The notes below the pieces were generated by a model that saw nothing but the letters and a program-made list of their open reading frames with translations, had not been told where the DNA came from and made no database searches. From NCBI GenBank assembly GCA_018676675.1, contig JABHEG010000196.1:59604-123603 (forward strand): a stretch of 64,000 nt of DNA, in the 5' to 3' direction. The position numbers were made by a program, and so were the translations under genes. Positions 1 to 7,718 of the stretch are shown here, piece by piece. Within the stretch, counting starts at the first letter, position 1. Every line of letters begins with the position of its first letter. Source of the DNA: Lentisphaerota bacterium (GTDB lineage: Bacteria; Verrucomicrobiota; Lentisphaeria; Oligosphaerales; JABHEG01).

Positions 1-1478
1 ACGACCATCATGTATCGCATGCCACGGGGGTGGCAAGGCATCCACTGGTAGGCCCGAGGCCCGAGCACAATCGTGTCGGTGTGCCGCTGCCCATCAAAAA
101 ACGGGAGGAGTTGCCCTTCGAACACCTGCCCTCCGCAGACGATATCGATCACATCCTCGTCCTCGCCAGTCACCACCAGTTCGGGACACCCTCGTACAGT
201 CGTCCCCATGTCAAGGACAGCAAACTCTCCTGCCCGGAGTTCCAGCACTTCCGGCACGCCTGTGGGGGTCTCCGTCCCATCGAACAGGCAGCTCATCAGG
301 AACGCGCTCTCGTCACAGGGCTCCCGCGTGCTGGGCACAAAGATCGTCCTCGCCAGAGCATTGAGGCTAAAGCTCCCGGTCACATGCGCCAGAGGCGTAC
401 GAACTGGTCCGGCAAGGGACCAACCAATCATGTTCTCCCGGTCCTTCTCCCGGTACAGACGGAGCCCTGCCGGATCGAGGTCAGGAAACGTCAGTGAGAA
501 GCCGGCGCCCCCTGGCTCAACCTGCTGGGCAACCAGAATCCGGTTCCAGCCCCGCTGCAGAAGAACCTCGCCGTCCGGGTCTGTCACCTCACCTTGACGG
601 AAGCAAGGAGGCCCAATCAGCTGCAGATCTGCTTTGGTGGGCAATGGTCGTATCCCCTGACGCTTGCAGCACTCGCCGTTGACGAAGAACGCAAAGGGGT
701 CGTCCGAATAGAGCTCAAAGGCCTGCTCGCCATCCATCTGCGAAAACAGGTAGGTCTCAGCCACATAGACGCCGGCTCCCCGCTCACGCGTGAGTTCGCT
801 AAACACAGCGTGGGTGAACGCGTCTGCCTGGCGCCACGTTCCTCTAGTAGTGATAGCGTCGAATTCCCTGCGGTGCACGTTCAGTTCCGGCAGGGAAACC
901 GGGATCAGCTGTCCCATCGCTTTGTCGAGGGGTTGCGAATAGTCAGGACGCTTCCAGCGAACGGAGTTGAAGTCCTTCTCGTACCACCCGGTTGGGTAGT
1001 AACGGAAGTCGAGTTTCTCGACGAAGGCTCCGGCGCAGGACGAGCGGGGACGGCTCTCCCCAAAACAGTCAGCCGACCAGTTGGTCCAGTTCCGGTCCGT
1101 CCAGAGGAAAGGCTTGTCGTCAATATTGAGTTGAGCCCACAAGCCGCTTGGATGACGCCGACTGGCATCTCGCGTGACCCGGGTGTTGTGAGCCAGAAGC
1201 GCAATCGTGTTCTTCCCCGTCTCCGCCAGGAAACCGATATCAAGATACACGACGTAGCTGTCCCGAGTAGGGGAAACAGGGGGCCCAAAGCCGAGGTATC
1301 GGCCGTTGATGTAAAGGTGAAAAAAGGTGTTGGCGGACAGCCATAGCTCAGCGGAAGCAGGCGTCTCGGAGAGCATGAATTCCCGGCGAAAGAAAACGTA
1401 ACTCTCAAGTTTCTCGAACGCGTCGCGGCTCCATATCCACTCGCCGCGAATCTCTCCGGGCAATGTGTATTCCTGCAT
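1..1478 (-). CDS. alpha-L-rhamnosidase-like protein (GH78-type N-terminal part), cut by window edge
   Basis: The minus strand is open from ATG at 1478 to the window edge (492 codons seen, no stop); the C-terminal catalytic part lies outside. An SD-like GAGGA sits about 8 bases before the ATG. The translation starts MQEYTLPGEIRGEWIW and has jelly-roll-like stretches with ELWLSANTFFHLYINGRYLG (residues about 48-67) and a second such region with AFFVNGECC. The last visible part, DTIVLGPRAYQWMPCHPRG then MRYMMV, resembles the region before the catalytic barrel of bacterial alpha-L-rhamnosidases. The family call is from pattern recognition only; a GH2-like or other glycosidase is possible. No signal peptide is seen, so it may act in the cytoplasm on imported oligosaccharides. 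Confidence 0.7.
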   Translation of the reverse strand, partial: MQEYTLPGEIRGEWIWSRDAFEKLESYVFFRREFMLSETPASAELWLSANTFFHLYINGRYLGFGPPVSPTRDSYVVYLDIGFLAETGKNTIALLAHNTRVTRDASRRHPSGLWAQLNIDDKPFLWTDRNWTNWSADCFGESRPRSSCAGAFVEKLDFRYYPTGWYEKDFNSVRWKRPDYSQPLDKAMGQLIPVSLPELNVHRREFDAITTRGTWRQADAFTHAVFSELTRERGAGVYVAETYLFSQMDGEQAFELYSDDPFAFFVNGECCKRQGIRPLPTKADLQLIGPPCFRQGEVTDPDGEVLLQRGWNRILVAQQVEPGGAGFSLTFPDLDPAGLRLYREKDRENMIGWSLAGPVRTPLAHVTGSFSLNALARTIFVPSTREPCDESAFLMSCLFDGTETPTGVPEVLELRAGEFAVLDMGTTVRGCPELVVTGEDEDVIDIVCGGQVFEGQLLPFFDGQRHTDTIVLGPRAYQWMPCHPRGMRYMMV

Positions 1479-1711
1479 CAGTTCCTCGTCTCTCCAGGGC
1501 GAATGCCCCACGGCAATCCGCAATTCTCCGGATCCGGCAATGGGTCGAGTATCTCAGACCGCGCCGCCACTGCAGCACAGCCGGATGTCTCAATGACACA
1601 CCCCGGGCAGGAAAAGTCTCGCTAAAATCCTACACTGGGAAGCGACGGAATGCGAGCAGGAAAGCAGCAAAAAGCTGTGATCAACGGAAGGGGGGGGCAG
1701 CCTGGGGCAGG

Positions 1712-1990
1712 CTACTTCTCTTGCGGGAAGTCGAAACGCGTCTCAAAGAGCTCCACCATGCGATCACAGGTGGCCTCTTCATCGTCCCCTGAAACAGTGA
1801 GTTCGACGGACCTGCCACACGCCAATCCCAACCCGACAATGGCCAAAATGCTCTTGGCATCAACGGGCTGGGCCCCAGGCGCACCGGCGAGGATGTCGGC
1901 GCTGTAAGTCATTGCCTCTTTGACGATCACGGCAGAGGGTCTGCAGTGGATCCCGTACTCGTTCTGAACCGTTGCCTGCTTTGTGATCAT
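1712..1990 (-). CDS. HPr family phosphocarrier protein
   Basis: This 92-residue protein has the usual HPr length. The motif GIHCRPSA (residues 13-20) carries the phospho-accepting His15 with the conserved Arg17 and Pro18. DAKSILAIVGLGLACG (44-59) matches the second conserved block with Ser47 at the regulatory serine position. In HPr proteins the histidine takes phosphate from enzyme I; no enzyme I or PTS permease is in this window, so a regulatory role is as likely as sugar transport. It follows secG by 75 bases on the same strand. The SD upstream of the ATG is weak, but no better start exists. Confidence 0.9.
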   Translation of the reverse strand: MITKQATVQNEYGIHCRPSAVIVKEAMTYSADILAGAPGAQPVDAKSILAIVGLGLACGRSVELTVSGDDEEATCDRMVELFETRFDFPQEK

Positions 1991-2065
1991 GGCATATAGG
2001 TAGGATGAGCGGTCATCAGTGACATGAGGCCGTTCTGCCTCCTCCGGGATCCTCCGCGCGCCAGA

Positions 2066-2584
2066 CTACTCAGGCTTGGCTGCCGGTGGGGCGGCCTTTG
2101 GTGCCGCCTTCTCAGTCGTCTCCTCGACGACGTCTTTCTCGGCGGCGGTTCCGGCAGCTGCCCCTTCCTCGGCCTCGGCCTTGGCGTCGGCGTCGGCGTC
2201 GGCGTCTGCGTCGGCTGCCGGGGCCTCGTCAGTTGCCTCGCTCTCGGAAGCAGGCGCATCGGCCGCCTTTTCGGTCGTCACGACCTCTTCAGCCACAGGC
2301 TTCTCATCCGGCTCATAGGCCTCGACGACACTGCGGCCGGGCTTCCGATGGCCCGTGATGATCGCAAGGACCAGCGTCAGGCCAAGGAAGATGCCGGCCA
2401 GATAAACCGTGATCTTAGTCATCACATTTCCACTGGCGGGGCCAAAGAACGTCTCTGTCACAGCGCCCCCCATCGCCCCGAGGCCCCCTCCCGACTTGCT
2501 CTGCTGGATCAGGATTATCCCGATCAGCAACAACGCGGTCAGTACCTCGATCACGGTCAGAATGCTGACAATCACATCCCACAT
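2066..2584 (-). CDS. secG: SecG, preprotein translocase subunit, with long acidic tail
   Basis: SecG is a small membrane subunit of the SecYEG channel. The first 80 residues have the family layout: membrane segment at about 5-26, the loop LIQQSKSGGGLGAMGG (25-40), and a second membrane segment at about 56-77. The remaining 90 residues or so are unusual: a low-complexity tail rich in Ala, Glu and Asp with an alternating Ala-Asp run, encoded by GC-rich six-base repeats. Typical SecG ends soon after the second segment, though tailed forms occur in several phyla. HPr follows downstream. Confidence 0.9.
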   Translation of the reverse strand: MWDVIVSILTVIEVLTALLLIGIILIQQSKSGGGLGAMGGAVTETFFGPASGNVMTKITVYLAGIFLGLTLVLAIITGHRKPGRSVVEAYEPDEKPVAEEVVTTEKAADAPASESEATDEAPAADADADADADAKAEAEEGAAAGTAAEKDVVEETTEKAAPKAAPPAAKPE

Positions 2585-2874
2585 TGAACCTTACTCCGTA
2601 ATGCACGCCATAGTCTGATACCGAGCCCCACCTGACAGCTCCTCTGCGCTTCAGCTTCGAGCGGGACACGGCGCCGTACGCAAACGCAAACCGGTAATTT
2701 AGGTCGGGAACCCCATTTTCCAAGCAGAAGCAGCCTGATTGTGAACGGCCTCACTCGCCTCGACGACGATGTTGTCGCCCCCTGGGAGCCCCCGCATGGC
2801 AGATCATATCCCCGAAGGCCATCCTCCATCGCCTCCCAACTTCCCTCTTCACTCGCCCACGGCTCCGGTCTGCG

Positions 2875-3684
2875 CTACAGAACCCCCTCCGGGTCACCGC
2901 AGAACGCCCGAATGTGTTCCCAGCCCTCCTCTGCCGTCTCGACAAACTGGAATATATCCAGATCTTCTGGGCTGATCAGCTGTCGGCGAACCAGAGCATC
3001 CCAGTTGATCAGGTCCTCCCAGAACTCACGCCCGAAGAGAAGCACGGGGATGCGCGGGATCTTGTGAGTCTGGATCAGGGTCAGCGTCTCGAACAACTCA
3101 TCCAGCGTTCCGAATCCCCCGGGAAACGCACACAAGGCTCGGGCTCGGAGAAGAAAATGCATCTTGCGGATGCTGAAGTAATGGAAGCAGAACGACAAGT
3201 CTTCGGTAATAAACTCATTGGGGTGCTGTTCAAAGGGAAGGCTGATGTTCAGCCCTATCGATTTCGCCTCAACGTCTGCTGCTCCCCGATTCCCCGCCTC
3301 CATGATGCCGCCTCCGCCCCCCGTCATGACGACAAAGTCACATCCTCCGGCGCCCTGGCTGCTGCCACTCACCAAACGAGCCAGTTCCCGGGCAACACCA
3401 TAGTAATGACTCAACGCTTTGCGCTCGCGAGCTTGGGCAACGGCAAGGCGAAGCGAGTCATCCGAAGGCGCTGCCGCCAATTTCTGCTCAGCCGCATTGA
3501 GCTGAGCAAGAGCGTCCTCGGGAGAAAGAGTCCGGGCGCTCCCGAAGAGGACGAGCGTTGACCGGATGAGATGCTCCTGCATCAGCACTTCAGGCTTCAG
3601 CAGTTCGAGCTGAAGCCGCACCGGGCGGCACTCGTCGCACTTCAGGAATTCCACATCCTCGTAGGCCTTGAGGGGTCTGTCCAT
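2875..3684 (-). CDS. LOG family protein (TIGR00730-like nucleotide phosphoribohydrolase)
   Basis: This 269-residue protein has both LOG signatures: TGGGGGIMEAGNRGA (121-135) and PGGFGTLDELFE (188-199). LOG enzymes cleave the N-glycosidic bond of nucleoside 5'-monophosphates; the family was long misannotated as lysine decarboxylase. It is longer than the minimal (about 190 residue) members, with an N-terminal extension of about 40 residues containing CDECRP. It starts three bases after the stop of the upstream secreted protein gene, so the two are probably cotranscribed. The exact substrate is unknown. Confidence 0.87.
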   Translation of the reverse strand: MDRPLKAYEDVEFLKCDECRPVRLQLELLKPEVLMQEHLIRSTLVLFGSARTLSPEDALAQLNAAEQKLAAAPSDDSLRLAVAQARERKALSHYYGVARELARLVSGSSQGAGGCDFVVMTGGGGGIMEAGNRGAADVEAKSIGLNISLPFEQHPNEFITEDLSFCFHYFSIRKMHFLLRARALCAFPGGFGTLDELFETLTLIQTHKIPRIPVLLFGREFWEDLINWDALVRRQLISPEDLDIFQFVETAEEGWEHIRAFCGDPEGVL

Positions 3685-3687
3685 CGG

Positions 3688-4866
3688 CTATTGGGCCTCG
3701 TCAAAGAAGGGATTCCCGCCGCCCCCTTTGCCCTTCTTCTTCTTCTTCTTTTTTCCGCCTCCCATGCCGGGTTCTCCCATCATGCCCTCGCCTCCCATGC
3801 CGGGTTCCCCCATCATGCCTTCGCCTCCCATGCCGGATTCGCCTCCCATGCCGGGTTCGCCGCCCATACCACCTTCCCCCATCATGCCGGGCTCACCTGG
3901 TCCGCTTGATGTCTCTTCACCACCTTCGGCCCCATCAGCTCCGCCCTCTTCCCCCTCCTCAAAGTCGTCCTCAAAGTCCTCCTCATCGTCTTCTTTGACC
4001 AGTGCCTTCAGTTTCGCGGCAAGGGAGTCTGCCACCTTCTTGGGCATCCACTCTCCTTCATGCTGGACATAGCCATTCGCGGTGAAGACCTCTTGCTCCA
4101 CTCCGGGACGAAGCTTCCTAACCTGCTGCTGCAACCGTCCCTGATAGAAACGGTCGAGTATCTCGCTCTTGGCCTTCCAGTTCGTCTTGTCAATGCTGCG
4201 CCGGTGGCGCTTCTCGCTAACATACCCCGATTTTGCATAGGTCGCAGGATAGTACTTCTTGCCGAGATCCTCTGCCAGACCACGCCGCTTTGCGTTGTAC
4301 CGGTTCGTCTGTGCCCTGATGTAGCGTTCTTTGAATTCCGCGTTGACTACTGGATCGAAGAGGGCAAGCGTTTCCTTTGACATGTCGCTCCGAACGACGC
4401 GACGGCTCCCGACCAGAACAAACAACTCAGTGACCTGGCGAAGCCGTCCCTTGACCAATGTATTGGGCCCCAACCCGCCGCGGATGATGAACGATACCTT
4501 GTCGTTCTTCTCGCGGAGGGTGTACTTCGCTGCCGCTTCGCCGGGAAACTTGTCACAAGCGCCCATGGGGTGCTGCTGATCGACTTCCGTCTCGATCCTC
4601 TTGGCCACGCTCTTCTCGACCTCATCAAGCGTCTGTTTCGGAGGCTTCACCGGCCATTTCCAGCGCAACCGTTCAGCGATCTTTTGAGGCGTGACGATCT
4701 TCTTCGCGTTCCCAGTCGCGCGCTGGTCAATCATCTTCTCCAGCTTCGCCTTCCCATCACGCCAGGCACCGTCTTCTTCCTCCTGCGCACTGATACTCGC
4801 CGACAGCCCCAAGAGGACAAAAGCCCCCAGGCAGAAGGAGGTGAGGCGATGGATTGCTTGGGTCAT
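3688..4866 (-). CDS. secreted hypothetical protein with Gly/Met/Glu-rich repeat tail
   Basis: I do not recognise the family. The best start is the second of two adjacent ATGs (4869 or 4866), with GGGAGAG a few bases upstream; a longer frame to 4929 would put 20 odd residues before the signal peptide. The N-terminus (MTQAIHRLTSFCLGAF onward) is a clear Sec signal peptide ending near SISAQ. The middle 250 residues are charged. Residues from about 300 on are an acidic run and then Gly-Met-Glu-Pro repeats (GEPGMGGEGMMGEPGMGGEG type), closing with a poly-Lys stretch. The repeat is also visible as a DNA minisatellite at about 3765-3890. It lies just upstream of the LOG gene. Confidence 0.75.
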   Translation of the reverse strand: MTQAIHRLTSFCLGAFVLLGLSASISAQEEEDGAWRDGKAKLEKMIDQRATGNAKKIVTPQKIAERLRWKWPVKPPKQTLDEVEKSVAKRIETEVDQQHPMGACDKFPGEAAAKYTLREKNDKVSFIIRGGLGPNTLVKGRLRQVTELFVLVGSRRVVRSDMSKETLALFDPVVNAEFKERYIRAQTNRYNAKRRGLAEDLGKKYYPATYAKSGYVSEKRHRRSIDKTNWKAKSEILDRFYQGRLQQQVRKLRPGVEQEVFTANGYVQHEGEWMPKKVADSLAAKLKALVKEDDEEDFEDDFEEGEEGGADGAEGGEETSSGPGEPGMMGEGGMGGEPGMGGESGMGGEGMMGEPGMGGEGMMGEPGMGGGKKKKKKKGKGGGGNPFFDEAQ

Positions 4867-4869
4867 CAT

Positions 4870-5372
4870 GTATCTCTCCCGAGAGGTCCTGGAGCAACGG
4901 AAAGCGGCCATCAATTGGCGGCCCGACACACACCATCAGGCAGCCAGCGGTCATGGGGGATGGCTGCCCTGTAACTGACATCGGTTTCCAGTCCCGATGT
5001 CCCGCGCCCCCGGTCACGCGCCCGGCGCAACCACCCTTCTTCCGGCACCCCGCAAAGAACCGCGGGGCCAGTCCTCAATTGGGCATTCAAAGGGCACCAA
5101 ATCCATTATACCCTCGCGCGATGAAATTGTCCACACGCAAATCGTCGGATCTAGGCTCACAGCCCCTTCCATTCCGCCTCCTGCCCCCCCCCCTGCTCAG
5201 AGGCGGCCGGGGATGGCCTATCCAGCGCCCGCCCTGCCTGACACCGCACGGACTGTCAGCAGGCGGTCGATGAAAGCACATGGAACGTCTCCCTGGCCCA
5301 GGTATGTTACGCTGTTCCCTGCACCGAACGCACACACCAGACCGGGGCCCACGCCCTTACCCGGAGTTGTCA
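4870..5372. other. divergent intergenic region without a clear gene
   Basis: About 500 bases separate the minus-strand secreted protein gene from tlyA on the plus strand. It must hold both promoters. Frames here have composition unlike the neighbours and no family resemblance. I could not place a convincing promoter pair. A C-rich run lies at about 5185-5200. Confidence 0.5.
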
Positions 5373-6137
5373 TTGAAGAAACGTGCCGATGTCCTCCTTG
5401 TTGCTCAGGGGCTCTGCGACAGTCGGTCCCTTGCCCAGCGACTCATTCTGGCAGGAGAGGTCCGCATCGGGCAAGACCACGTCGTACGCAAACCGGGACA
5501 ACTTTTCCCGGAAGAGACGACATTGCGGGTGACCAAACCGTTCCCATACGTCAGCCGCGGCGCCCTCAAGCTTCTCGCGGGCATCGAGGCGTTCTCCCCG
5601 CCTCTAAGTGGCCGTGTCGCTCTTGATCTGGGCGCTTCGACCGGGGGATTTTCCGATGTGATGCTCCAAAACGACGTGAGTCGCGTCTATGCCGTGGATG
5701 TCGGCTACGGCCAGTTGCATGCCAAAATCAGGAACGACCCTCGAGTCGTCTGCCTGGAACGAGTCAATGCGCGCTACCTCACCGCAGAGCAGATTCCTGA
5801 GAACATTGACATCCTGACCGCGGATGTCTCCTTCATTTCGTTGCGGAAAGTACTTCCTGCGGCGGCGGTTCTGCTTGCCCCCGATGCGTGGATCTTGGTG
5901 CTGGTAAAGCCACAGTTCGAGGCAGGGCGCCACGAAGTGGGCAAAGGAGGGGTAATCCGTGACCCCGCTGTGCGCCAACGCTGCGTCGAGGAGATCTGCA
6001 CGTTTGCCCGGGAGTCTCTTGGTTGGTTCCATCACGGAACGGTGGCGTCCCCTGTTAAAGGCCCCAAAGGCAATCAGGAGTTCATCGTCGCATTCACGGC
6101 CCTCCGGCCGCCTGAGGGCGAAGAGGCAACCCGCTGA
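5373..6137 (+). CDS. tlyA: TlyA family RNA methyltransferase (S4 + FtsJ-like)
   Basis: Starting at TTG 5373, the protein begins LKKRADVLLVAQGL, an S4 RNA-binding domain (1-60), followed by SRGALKL (61-67) and the methyltransferase motif I DLGASTGGF (85-93). KPQFEAGR and the C-terminal KGPKGNQEF are also typical of TlyA. The family 2'-O-methylates cytidines of 16S and 23S rRNA; it was once called haemolysin. The TTG is chosen because GGAG lies 6 bases upstream and the domain starts there; an ATG at 5280 would add about 31 residues with no homology. Length (254) is normal. Confidence 0.9.
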   Translation: MKKRADVLLVAQGLCDSRSLAQRLILAGEVRIGQDHVVRKPGQLFPEETTLRVTKPFPYVSRGALKLLAGIEAFSPPLSGRVALDLGASTGGFSDVMLQNDVSRVYAVDVGYGQLHAKIRNDPRVVCLERVNARYLTAEQIPENIDILTADVSFISLRKVLPAAAVLLAPDAWILVLVKPQFEAGRHEVGKGGVIRDPAVRQRCVEEICTFARESLGWFHHGTVASPVKGPKGNQEFIVAFTALRPPEGEEATR

Positions 6138-6301
6138 ATGGGCCTCATCCCTGTCGGAGCTCCTTACCGGCATGGGGCCTTTGCAGCCCTCACGTACGAC
6201 ATGTAACGTTGGCAACGCCTCTTCCCGGGAACATTCGGCCACGTTGCGGTGTCCGACAAGGACCGTTCCGCTGATGAATAGGTACCATGAAAGGTCGGTA
6301 A

Positions 6302-7267
6302 ATGCAGATCCCAGCCAAACCTACAGCCATCCTGATGATCGCCTGTTGCATCGCGCTTCCCGGATGCGCAAAAGAGACCTCGGTCAACGGCGTCCAACTC
6401 AAAGGTGCGCAGCCAGGCACATGGACCATGGATTTTGAGGCGGCCAAGAAGCTCGCCGCAGACTCAGATTTGCCCCTCCTCCTCAATTTCACCGGATCCG
6501 ACTGGTGCCAGTACTGCCAGGCCATGGGAGAGAACATCTTCTCACGCCCGGCCTGGCAGGAGTTCGCTACACCACGTTTTGTTCTCGTCACGATTGACCG
6601 CCCCGAAGATGTCACGCTCGTCCCCAAGCACTACCGGGAACGCAACGCCACGCTCTTCCAGGAGCACAAAATCGAAGGCGTACCGACATACCTCGTTCTC
6701 GACTCCGACGGCGAGAGTGTCCTGGCGCGGATGGGAGTCCCTCAACCCATCGACGCCAACGTGTTCGCCCGGCAGCTGACCAGCGTCCTGCGACATCGCC
6801 CGAGCAACCTGAGCGCGTTGGTTGCCGAACTTTCGCCCGACCAGCAGCAACGGTACAACGATGAACTGGCCCAGCAGAAGGAGACCCGCAAGGAACTCGA
6901 CGACTGGATCAAGACAAATCCGCCCCAGAATGAGGCCAACGCCGCCACCTTCCAGGCGTTCCAGAAGAAATTGGTCACGCATGAGCAGCAGCTTGAGAAA
7001 GTCGAGGTCGAGCACTCAATAGGCCGTCTGGAAGACAGCGCTGCCGAAGAGACCGAGAGTGTCCTGAGCCAAGCACGGTCCTGTGCGGACCTCATGAACG
7101 AGTTGCACCAGACAGCTGGTGACCTGGAGAACTGGCTGCTCACTCGCCCGGAAGCGACGGCAGAGAACAAACAAAAGTGCGAAGAGCACACGAAAAAGCT
7201 GAACGATATTCTGGCAAGAATAGCCCAATCGGGCACGCTGCCGAGCACCTCTTCCGCCCCTGAGTAA
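6302..7267 (+). CDS. thioredoxin-like lipoprotein with C-terminal coiled coil
   Basis: The N-terminus has a lipobox (LPGC, Cys22) after a hydrophobic stretch, so the protein is probably lipid-anchored outside the inner membrane. A thioredoxin fold follows with FTGSDWCQYC (active-site pair Cys69/Cys72) and a cis-proline region EGVPTYLVL near 126. This resembles the DUF255/thioredoxin_7 type. From about residue 170 to 310 the sequence is heptad-rich, charged and Gln/Glu-rich, predicting a long coiled coil that is not part of the thioredoxin family. The partner is unknown. It probably acts in disulfide reduction or protein folding in the periplasm. Confidence 0.82.
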   Translation: MQIPAKPTAILMIACCIALPGCAKETSVNGVQLKGAQPGTWTMDFEAAKKLAADSDLPLLLNFTGSDWCQYCQAMGENIFSRPAWQEFATPRFVLVTIDRPEDVTLVPKHYRERNATLFQEHKIEGVPTYLVLDSDGESVLARMGVPQPIDANVFARQLTSVLRHRPSNLSALVAELSPDQQQRYNDELAQQKETRKELDDWIKTNPPQNEANAATFQAFQKKLVTHEQQLEKVEVEHSIGRLEDSAAEETESVLSQARSCADLMNELHQTAGDLENWLLTRPEATAENKQKCEEHTKKLNDILARIAQSGTLPSTSSAPE

Positions 7268-7718
7268 CGGGGGCACAAGCGTGAATGCCCCCACCGGGGG
7301 TCGACTCACGCTTGAAAGCTCAGAAAATGCTCGTCGTTCATCGCTCTGCGGGAATGCGTACACAATCGTTCAGAGGGTGTACGGACACAAGAATTCGACT
7401 CCGCTCAAGCCCCCAGTGACGGTCCCGCAAGCAGCGCCCTCCCCAGGGAGCGACCGACGAGCGCGTTTCGCGTGTTCGGCACGCTCCTCCCTCTCCCTCC
7501 CCAGCCCACTTGCGTTACCCCTATGGATCGGCTATTGTCTCTACCTCAAACAGCGTTTGCTATATAGAACGCGGTCGCTGAGCCCATGAAGCAACGATGG
7601 TAGATCCGCCCTGAGACAACCCTCAGGAAAGGCTCACCTGACGACGTCGGCACGAGAAGATGACCTGGGCGCACCCAACCGGCCGTTCACGCCGCGACAC
7701 CGCCGAAGGAAAAGAGAC
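7268..7718. other. intergenic region, no gene; possible terminator and leader
   Basis: The 451 bases between the thioredoxin gene and the large fusion gene hold no convincing coding frame; a 102-codon frame at 7281-7589 has no SD and no family signal. The left end carries overlapping hairpins (separate entry). A TATATA at 7561-7566 could be a -10 element for the downstream gene, but the only -35-like TTGTCT is 20 bases away, so I do not call it. Confidence 0.5.
7269..7314 (+). terminator. overlapping GC-rich hairpins after the thioredoxin gene
   Basis: Two bases after the stop, GGGGGCA (7269-7275) pairs with TGCCCCC (7286-7292). The same C run can instead pair with GGGGG at 7296-7300, and CAAGCGTGA (7276-7284) pairs with TCACGCTTG (7306-7314). 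No T-run follows, so this would be an atypical terminator or a processing structure. Confidence 0.45.

Noticed and set aside
1479..1711. A small gene between HPr and the rhamnosidase-like gene
   Set aside because: Frames are short and overlap, with no SD or family signal.
2585..2874. A tRNA gene near secG, where tRNA-Leu is often found
   Set aside because: No T-loop or anticodon arm pattern was visible in the 290 bases.
5280..5372. ATG start of tlyA at 5280
   Set aside because: The first 31 residues do not fit the S4 domain, and GGAG is placed for TTG 5373.
7535..7566. TTGTCT and TATATA as a promoter
   Set aside because: The 20-base spacer is too long and the -35 match is poor.
7281..7589. 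102-codon plus-strand frame as a gene
   Set aside because: It overlaps the hairpin region, has no SD, and its composition is unlike the neighbours.
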